A stretch of 64,000 bases of DNA. Origin: a bacterium (GTDB taxonomy: Bacteria > Joyebacterota > Joyebacteria > Joyebacterales > Joyebacteraceae). Position 1 is the first letter of the stretch. Every line of letters starts with the position of its first letter. The DNA lies in the NCBI GenBank assembly GCA_025782395.1, contig JALGZD010000219.1, forward strand, positions 141,560 through 205,559, written 5' to 3'. Under the pieces are notes generated by a model, which worked only from the letters and a program-made list of their open reading frames with translations, was not told the origin of the DNA and ran no database searches. The position numbers and the translations under genes are program-made. Shown piece after piece: positions 58,950 through 64,000 of the stretch.

Positions 58950-61523
58950 CTATTCGTCAGCATCGGATAGATCACGGTTCTTGACGTATGTATCCAGCCA
59001 CTCCTCGGTCTCCCACAGAAGATGGAGAAGCGACTCGCGCGCGCGGTAGCTGTGGCTCTCGTGAGGAAACATCACGAGCCGAACGGTCCCGCCCAACCCC
59101 TTGATCGCGCTGTAGAAGCGCTCGCTCTGCATCGGGAAGGTGCCTGAGTTGTTGTCGGCCTCTCCGTGCACCATGAGAAGCGGTTCATTCACCTTGTCGG
59201 CGTGCATGAACGGCGACATCTCGAAGTAGACCTCGGGAGCCTCCCACAGCGTGCGGTCCTCCGACTGGAATCCGAACGGAGTCAGAGTCCTGTTGTATGC
59301 GCCTGTCCGGGCCAGCCCCGCGGCGAAGAGATCCGAGTGCGCCAGTAGATTCGCGGTCATGAACGCGCCGTACGAGTGACCGCCTATCGCGATCCTGTCG
59401 CGATCAGCAACGCCCCGCCTGACGACCTCGTCGACAGCAGCAGCAGCGCTCGACACAAGCTGCGGAACATACGTGTCGTTCGGATCCTGATCGCCCTCAC
59501 CAACGATCGCCATCGCAGGACCATCGAGAACCGAGTAGCCCTGCGTCAGCCAGAGAAGCGGTGACCACCAGCCGACCCAGTCGAATCGGTACGGTGAGTC
59601 ATCTATCTGACCGGCCGCATCGGCGCTCTTGAATTCACGCGGGTAGGCCCACATGACCATCGGAAGAGGACCGTCTGTGTCAGGATCGTAGCCCTCCGGA
59701 AGGTAGAGGGTGCCCGATAGCTGAAGGCCGTCCTCGCGCTCGTATGTGATGAGTTCCTTCTCGATCCCCAGAAGCTGAGGCGTCGGATGCGTAAACGCGG
59801 TGACTTGCCTGAGCTCACCCGTTTCAAGATCCCTCAGGAAGTAGTTCGGGACCTCATCCACCGACTCGCGCCGCGTGACAATGCGGCGGCCGCCGTCGAG
59901 CAAGACGACAGGGCGTTCGTAGTACGGCGCCTCTGAGCGGAAGAGCCGTGTGCTCTCCCCTGTGTTGGAATCAAGTGCATCCAGGAACGGACGGTCGCCT
60001 TCCGGAGACGCTCCATCACCGATGAGATAGATGCTCCGGCCATCACCCGCCGTCAACAGGACGCTACGTCCCATCTCGTTGGTCGTCATGATCGGCTCGC
60101 CTGGATCGTTGTAGCGGTCTTCCCACGAGCGATCCTTGAGTAGGCTTGGTTCAGTCTCGGGCGCGTCGGGATGTGCTCGCCAGGCCCGGACGGTTCTCGT
60201 CTCCCACCACCACTCCGTAGCGATGGCCAGATCCCCACTGCCCCAAGTGACATTGAGGAAGCGAAGCTCGAACGTCATCAGCGTATCCGGAACGCCGGTG
60301 AACGGCTCATCGAGAAGGAAAAGCCTGTCGCGCTCATCCGCCTCTGCTGCGGCATCCCCTCCATCGAGTGCTTCTGCCCAAGAGAGCATCGCGCCGGCAT
60401 CGGAGCGCCACTGGACGCTCCTCGGACCCGTGTAGATGCTTCCCCTGGCAGTGGGAATCTCGTCACGCAGCGGGTGATCGGCCACCTCGTGGACGATCCT
60501 CCCGTTCATATCCAGAACTTCGATGCGCATCGGGAAGCGACTCGCGGGGACAAGGTACGAGTACGGGCGGTGCAGTGTGTGAACGAGGATGTACTCCCCA
60601 TCAGGGGATGGATCGAAATCCCATACGATCCCTGGTTCCCCGATAGGTGTAACCTCTCCCTTGAGCGTCACCCTCACGATTTGAGATGTAAGATAGTATT
60701 CGAAGAGCTTCTCATCGTACTCGTTCTTCAGGAGATCGGCGTATGTGCGAACTGGAGCCCTCCGACCGATGCTCTCCTGGATGATCGGTCCGCCCGGAAC
60801 GCGCGGCGGGACCGGCTCCGCTCCGCGAGCCTCCGGAACGAACAGCAGGACGACAGTTCTGCTGTTCGCGAGCCAGCAGGGACCGCACTCTGCCGTCAGG
60901 CTTACGACAGGATCGGTCAATCGAACGGCACTCGCCGACTCTACGTCGGTAATCCAGAGCTCAACTCCGTCAGCAGTCGTGTTAGTGAACAGGAAGCGCT
61001 CCCCATCCGGCGACCACCTCAGGTATTGGATCCTCGGGTTGTCGGGTAGCCCCGAAACCTGCCGTTCGCTGAGATCGTCCATGCGGACTATGGTAAGCCC
61101 GTTCGCCGTCCATGCCCTGCTGGGCGCGTTGATCCGGGGCTTGATGCGAAGACCGGCCAGCTTGAGCTCCCTTTCAGCCAGTTCAGCGATCGACGGATAG
61201 CTGGGACGTCCCATGAGAACGAGCCACTCGTGATCCGGCGAGACCCTGACCCAAGGCGTCTTCGGAGCGTCAACGATATCGACGAGGGTCTGCGAAGGAA
61301 GTCGGTAAATGCCTGCCGTGCTCGGCAGGTTGCCTGCCGTGCTCGGCAGGTTGCCTGCCGTGGACGGCAGGTTGCCCGCCGTGGACGGCGGTTCGCTCGA
61401 TGTCGTCCCGGACTCGTCCCCGGTCGACGCCGAGGCGCGTGTCGCGCCCGGTCCGAAGAAGGTCGCGGCGGCAAGAATGAGCAGAACAATGGCGGCCATT
61501 GACCCGTGCAATTGCGTTCTCAC
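58950..61523 (-). CDS. Secreted S9-family prolyl oligopeptidase (S9C-like)
   Basis: The 857-residue protein has a signal peptide (about 8-32), a Pro/Ser/Thr linker with four NLPSTAG units, a seven-bladed propeller (about 80-590) and a C-terminal alpha/beta hydrolase domain with Ser717 in GHSYGAF, Asp790 in GEADNNSGTFP and His824 in HESHSYR. It resembles the S9C/glutamyl-endopeptidase or dipeptidyl-peptidase-like members and should cleave peptides at the cell surface or in the periplasm. GTG 61523 has GGGAGA upstream. It fits with the OPT transporter and secreted C25 proteases in protein degradation. Confidence 0.88.
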   Translation of the reverse strand: MRTQLHGSMAAIVLLILAAATFFGPGATRASASTGDESGTTSSEPPSTAGNLPSTAGNLPSTAGNLPSTAGIYRLPSQTLVDIVDAPKTPWVRVSPDHEWLVLMGRPSYPSIAELAERELKLAGLRIKPRINAPSRAWTANGLTIVRMDDLSERQVSGLPDNPRIQYLRWSPDGERFLFTNTTADGVELWITDVESASAVRLTDPVVSLTAECGPCWLANSRTVVLLFVPEARGAEPVPPRVPGGPIIQESIGRRAPVRTYADLLKNEYDEKLFEYYLTSQIVRVTLKGEVTPIGEPGIVWDFDPSPDGEYILVHTLHRPYSYLVPASRFPMRIEVLDMNGRIVHEVADHPLRDEIPTARGSIYTGPRSVQWRSDAGAMLSWAEALDGGDAAAEADERDRLFLLDEPFTGVPDTLMTFELRFLNVTWGSGDLAIATEWWWETRTVRAWRAHPDAPETEPSLLKDRSWEDRYNDPGEPIMTTNEMGRSVLLTAGDGRSIYLIGDGASPEGDRPFLDALDSNTGESTRLFRSEAPYYERPVVLLDGGRRIVTRRESVDEVPNYFLRDLETGELRQVTAFTHPTPQLLGIEKELITYEREDGLQLSGTLYLPEGYDPDTDGPLPMVMWAYPREFKSADAAGQIDDSPYRFDWVGWWSPLLWLTQGYSVLDGPAMAIVGEGDQDPNDTYVPQLVSSAAAAVDEVVRRGVADRDRIAIGGHSYGAFMTANLLAHSDLFAAGLARTGAYNRTLTPFGFQSEDRTLWEAPEVYFEMSPFMHADKVNEPLLMVHGEADNNSGTFPMQSERFYSAIKGLGGTVRLVMFPHESHSYRARESLLHLLWETEEWLDTYVKNRDLSDADE
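61311..61394. repeat. 21-bp hairpin-forming tandem repeat inside the S9 peptidase gene
   Basis: Four 21-base units (61311-61331, 61332-61352, 61353-61373, 61374-61394) have the form GCCTGCCGTGCTCGGCAGGT. Each is itself a palindrome (CCTGCCG paired with CGGCAGG), and the third unit changes both sides of the stem together. On the reverse strand they encode the NLPSTAG repeats. Confidence 0.85.
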
Positions 61524-61574
61524 AAATCCATTCTCCCGTTCTCTGTGCAGGTCTGGACGCCCTCAAGCTTCAAT

Positions 61575-63221
61575 CTAGCGGATGATAGCCACCCGACCGT
61601 CAGGCTCTCCGGGATTGAGCACACCCGTGCTCGAAACGATCTCTGCGAGTATCGAGTAGAACGTCGAATAGGTGTTGTCCTGGTCGAACCCGTACCTTTT
61701 CAGCCAGAAGTACCCGTCCCCCTCGTGTTTGACCATGAAACTGTTGCTCATGATCCTGTAGGTGCAATCGGGATAGAGAGGCGCCCAACCTCCGGAACCG
61801 TCCGCCACCTCTACCACCGTCACGCGCTCCCCGGGCGTCTCCACAATCCACCGCCCTTCTGCATCCTGCGAGATAACCTGAGCCGTCCGACTCAGATCGA
61901 TCGTGTACCGGAGTCCCGATACGTGCAGAAATCCGCCTCCTCCGACCAGAGCGGCGCTTCGCTCAAGTACCTCCAGAACGTAGTGTCCCTCGAGACCAAG
62001 CGAGTACGCGTAGTTGCCGAATTCGTCGATCTCATGGAGCATCGAGTCGGTCACGGGACCGGCCGGATAGACCCTCTTGCCCCTGAAGGCCCCGGCGTTA
62101 TTCATGACGATGTCGACCCCGAACTTGCCTCGAAGATGGTCGTTGACGAGATTCGCCACCGCCGACTCGCCGCCGCGTATCGTGTCCTTCGACAAGTCCC
62201 AGGGGACGTCAGTCCGGCCAAGTACGATCGCCTCCGGGAATGATTCCATGTAGCCCGCGAGCACCTCTGCAACGTCCTCGGCCTCGGCCACGTCGTCCGT
62301 CACAGGAATGAGCTCGAAACGCGGCGTGCTGAGATCGAGACGTTTGCCGGGCCCCGTGGACACATCCAGCCTGACAAGGTACGGCCCCTTCTCACCGCCG
62401 TTTACTATCAATGTGCCGCCGATCCGCACGAGCTTCTCCGTGTAGTCGTGGGAATGCCCACCGAAGATAATGTCTATCCCCGGCACCTCCCGGGCGATCT
62501 CCATATCTCTTGAGAGACCCACGTGCGTGAGCGCGACGACGAGGTTGGCACCGTTGGCCCTGAGTTCCCTGACGGCGCGATGCGCAGTCTCCAAGTTCGT
62601 GCCATTCAGTTTGACGTCATTCCCGCTTGTGACGTACGGAAACCCCTCGGTCATGATCGAGAAGAAACCGACCTTGAGACCGTCGTAGTCGCGGATAATC
62701 CATGGATCACACGAGCCCTCGAGAACAGTCCCCTCGACTGCCAGATCGGTGCAGAGACAGTCGAATTCGGCATATGCGAGTGCGGCTGCGAGCACCTCCG
62801 GACCCTTGTCGAACTCGTGATTGCCGAAGGCGTACGTGTCGTATCCAGCCATGGACATCAGCCTGAAGATCGCCTCGCCCTTGTACGTGTGGAAATAGCG
62901 GTTCATGAGATCGTCGCCGACTGAGACGACTGCGATTCGTTCACACCTCTCGCTTCGTATTTCATCGATGAGGCTCGCGATGCGCGCTATCCCACCCATG
63001 TCCCGTTCTTCGCTCTTACCGTCGCCATCGAGGTCGACCTTCATCCAGGACGCCTCGAGCATACCCTGGAGGTCTGCGGTACCCACGATCGTCAGTTCAT
63101 AGCTCTTGGGCGCTCTTGAGCACGACGACAGAAGAAGGACGACCAGAACCAGCAGAACAGACAGGACAAACCGGGTGCGATTCACGGACACGCGCTTCCG
63201 TCTTGTGTGACGGGTCGACAT
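61575..63221 (-). CDS. 5'-nucleotidase/UshA-family lipoprotein
   Basis: The 548-residue protein has a lipobox ending LSSC (Cys34) and is probably a lipoprotein facing the periplasm. The metallophosphoesterase domain (about 43-290) has GNHEFD, LTHVGLSRD and GGHSHDY, and the C-terminal 5'-nucleotidase domain (about 320-540) has the NAGAFR motif. The first metal-binding motif, normally D-x-H, reads ADLQG (Asp50, Gln52), so one histidine ligand is replaced by glutamine. It should release phosphate from nucleotides or similar esters, with a possibly altered metal site. ATG 63221 follows GGAG; GTG 63227 is an alternative. Confidence 0.83.
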   Translation of the reverse strand: MSTRHTRRKRVSVNRTRFVLSVLLVLVVLLLSSCSRAPKSYELTIVGTADLQGMLEASWMKVDLDGDGKSEERDMGGIARIASLIDEIRSERCERIAVVSVGDDLMNRYFHTYKGEAIFRLMSMAGYDTYAFGNHEFDKGPEVLAAALAYAEFDCLCTDLAVEGTVLEGSCDPWIIRDYDGLKVGFFSIMTEGFPYVTSGNDVKLNGTNLETAHRAVRELRANGANLVVALTHVGLSRDMEIAREVPGIDIIFGGHSHDYTEKLVRIGGTLIVNGGEKGPYLVRLDVSTGPGKRLDLSTPRFELIPVTDDVAEAEDVAEVLAGYMESFPEAIVLGRTDVPWDLSKDTIRGGESAVANLVNDHLRGKFGVDIVMNNAGAFRGKRVYPAGPVTDSMLHEIDEFGNYAYSLGLEGHYVLEVLERSAALVGGGGFLHVSGLRYTIDLSRTAQVISQDAEGRWIVETPGERVTVVEVADGSGGWAPLYPDCTYRIMSNSFMVKHEGDGYFWLKRYGFDQDNTYSTFYSILAEIVSSTGVLNPGEPDGRVAIIR

Positions 63222-63270
63222 CTTCACTCCTCTCTCTCCTTGGAAGAGATCGCGCTCCGCCAGAGCTTCT

Positions 63271-64000
63271 TCACGATCCTTCCGACAACAGGTCGTTGTG
63301 TCTCAGAAGCGCCTCAGTACTCGGCTCACGGCCCCGGAAGTCGCGGAAGACGTCCATCGGGTGCCGGCTGCCGCCGACCGACAGGATCGTGTCACGGTAG
63401 CGCCTGCCGAGCTTCCGGACGGCCTCCTCGTTGTCCAGCCCGACCTCCTCAAACGCCCCGAAGGCATCGGCTGAGAGCACTTCCGCCCACTTGTAACTGT
63501 AGTAGCCGGCGGCGTAGGGACCACCGAAGATGTGAGCGAAGGCGCAGAGCAATCGGTCGCCCTCGAACGGCGGAAGAACGCTCGTCTTCAGAACGACGTC
63601 GCGATGAACGTCAAACGCCGTCCGCTCCCCGTTGGGGTCATGACTGCTGTGGAGCTCCATGTCGGATATCCCCAGCTCAAGCTGCCGCATCATGAGCGAC
63701 CCCGCTCTGAACGTGCGTGCGGCCGAGATCTTCTCGAAGAGCTCGTCCGGCAACGGCTCGCCCGTCTCAAAGTGTGACGTCATCCCCATGAGCGTAGGCT
63801 TGTGGTAGCACCAGTTCTCCATGAACTGGCTGGCAAGCTCGACCGCGTCCCACTCCACTCCATTGATCCCGGCGACGTCGGCGTAGTCGATGGTCGTGAG
63901 CATCGCCTGAAGACCGTGACCGAACTCGTGGAAGAGCGTCTCAACTTCCCTGAACCCCATGAGCGACGGCTTGTCTCCGACCGGCGGCGTGCTGTTGCAG
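63271..64000 (-). CDS. M3-family oligopeptidase, C-terminal fragment
   Basis: The reverse strand from the window edge to 63271 gives the last 243 residues of an M3 zinc peptidase; the upstream part is missing. It shows [25 protein letters not shown] with the HEFGH zinc motif, then [18 protein letters not shown] with the third zinc ligand Glu, and the [17 protein letters not shown] segment shared by oligopeptidase A and peptidyl-dipeptidase Dcp. It cleaves short peptides in the cytosol, or in the periplasm if a signal peptide exists upstream. The stop is at 63271. The identity of the missing N-terminus cannot be checked. Confidence 0.88.
   Translation of the reverse strand, partial: CNSTPPVGDKPSLMGFREVETLFHEFGHGLQAMLTTIDYADVAGINGVEWDAVELASQFMENWCYHKPTLMGMTSHFETGEPLPDELFEKISAARTFRAGSLMMRQLELGISDMELHSSHDPNGERTAFDVHRDVVLKTSVLPPFEGDRLLCAFAHIFGGPYAAGYYSYKWAEVLSADAFGAFEEVGLDNEEAVRKLGRRYRDTILSVGGSRHPMDVFRDFRGREPSTEALLRHNDLLSEGS

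Overview
The window looks like a high-GC chromosomal fragment from an uncultivated bacterium of the FCB superphylum or a neighbouring lineage (Eisenbacteria, Krumholzibacteria or Latescibacteria type). I infer this from large secreted C25 (gingipain-like) proteases that end in FlgD-like Ig tails with an NPFNPTTTI motif, from DUF3160, DUF401 and DUF6754 proteins, and from an archaeal-style THI4 thiazole synthase. A specific phylum cannot be fixed from sequence reading alone. There are no rRNA genes, insertion sequences, phage genes or CRISPR arrays, so this is core or lineage-specific chromosome rather than an island. GTG and TTG start codons backed by good ribosome binding sites are common.

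Layout. 1-2.2 kb: 5' end of cysE (reverse), then gltX followed immediately by tRNA-Gln(CTG) and tRNA-Glu(CTC). 2.2-4.4 kb: a lysine-rich histone-H1-like gene with an apparent frameshift, and a beta-CASP metallo-beta-lactamase RNase. 4.5-8.8 kb: a TPP riboswitch with an attenuator, then thi4, thiE, a Nudix hydrolase, a PurM/ThiL-like protein and a membrane protein. 8.9-11.4 kb (reverse): thiD with two radical SAM genes. 11.6-15.0 kb: a four-gene iron-sulfur/FAD amine or proline dehydrogenase complex. 15.1-17.7 kb (reverse): a DUF3160 protein and a HTH-cupin regulator.

18.0-21.8 kb (reverse): a PhaR-like regulator, an MFS transporter fused to an LpxL-like acyltransferase, and a PimA-like glycosyltransferase, together a probable glycolipid operon. 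22.1-28.9 kb (reverse): OPT transporter, TPR protein, EamA transporter, DUF401 permease, nitroreductase and an ECF sigma factor. 29.3-35.6 kb: a small membrane protein, a zinc-type anti-sigma factor, a secreted beta-propeller, an S55 (SpoIVB-like) protease and a TonB-like protein, a possible envelope-signalling locus. 35.6-37.9 kb: glgC and a CsgG-family protein.

38.2-48.4 kb: three secreted proteins, including two giant C25 proteases with near-identical promoters. 48.5-53.3 kb: an ABC-F ATPase, an eIF2B-like protein and L-lysine 6-aminotransferase. 53.3-56.6 kb: four consecutive envelope genes of unknown function, the best candidate here for an undescribed system. 56.7-64.0 kb (reverse): GNAT protein, DUF374 acyltransferase, DUF3795 protein, S9 peptidase, 5'-nucleotidase-like lipoprotein and a partial M3 oligopeptidase.

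Biologically, the window describes an anaerobe or microaerophile (sulfide-type THI4, anaerobic RNR-type activase, ferredoxin-linked dehydrogenase) that degrades protein outside the cell with secreted and periplasmic peptidases, imports peptides (OPT) and oxidises amino acids (lysine aminotransferase, amine/proline dehydrogenase).
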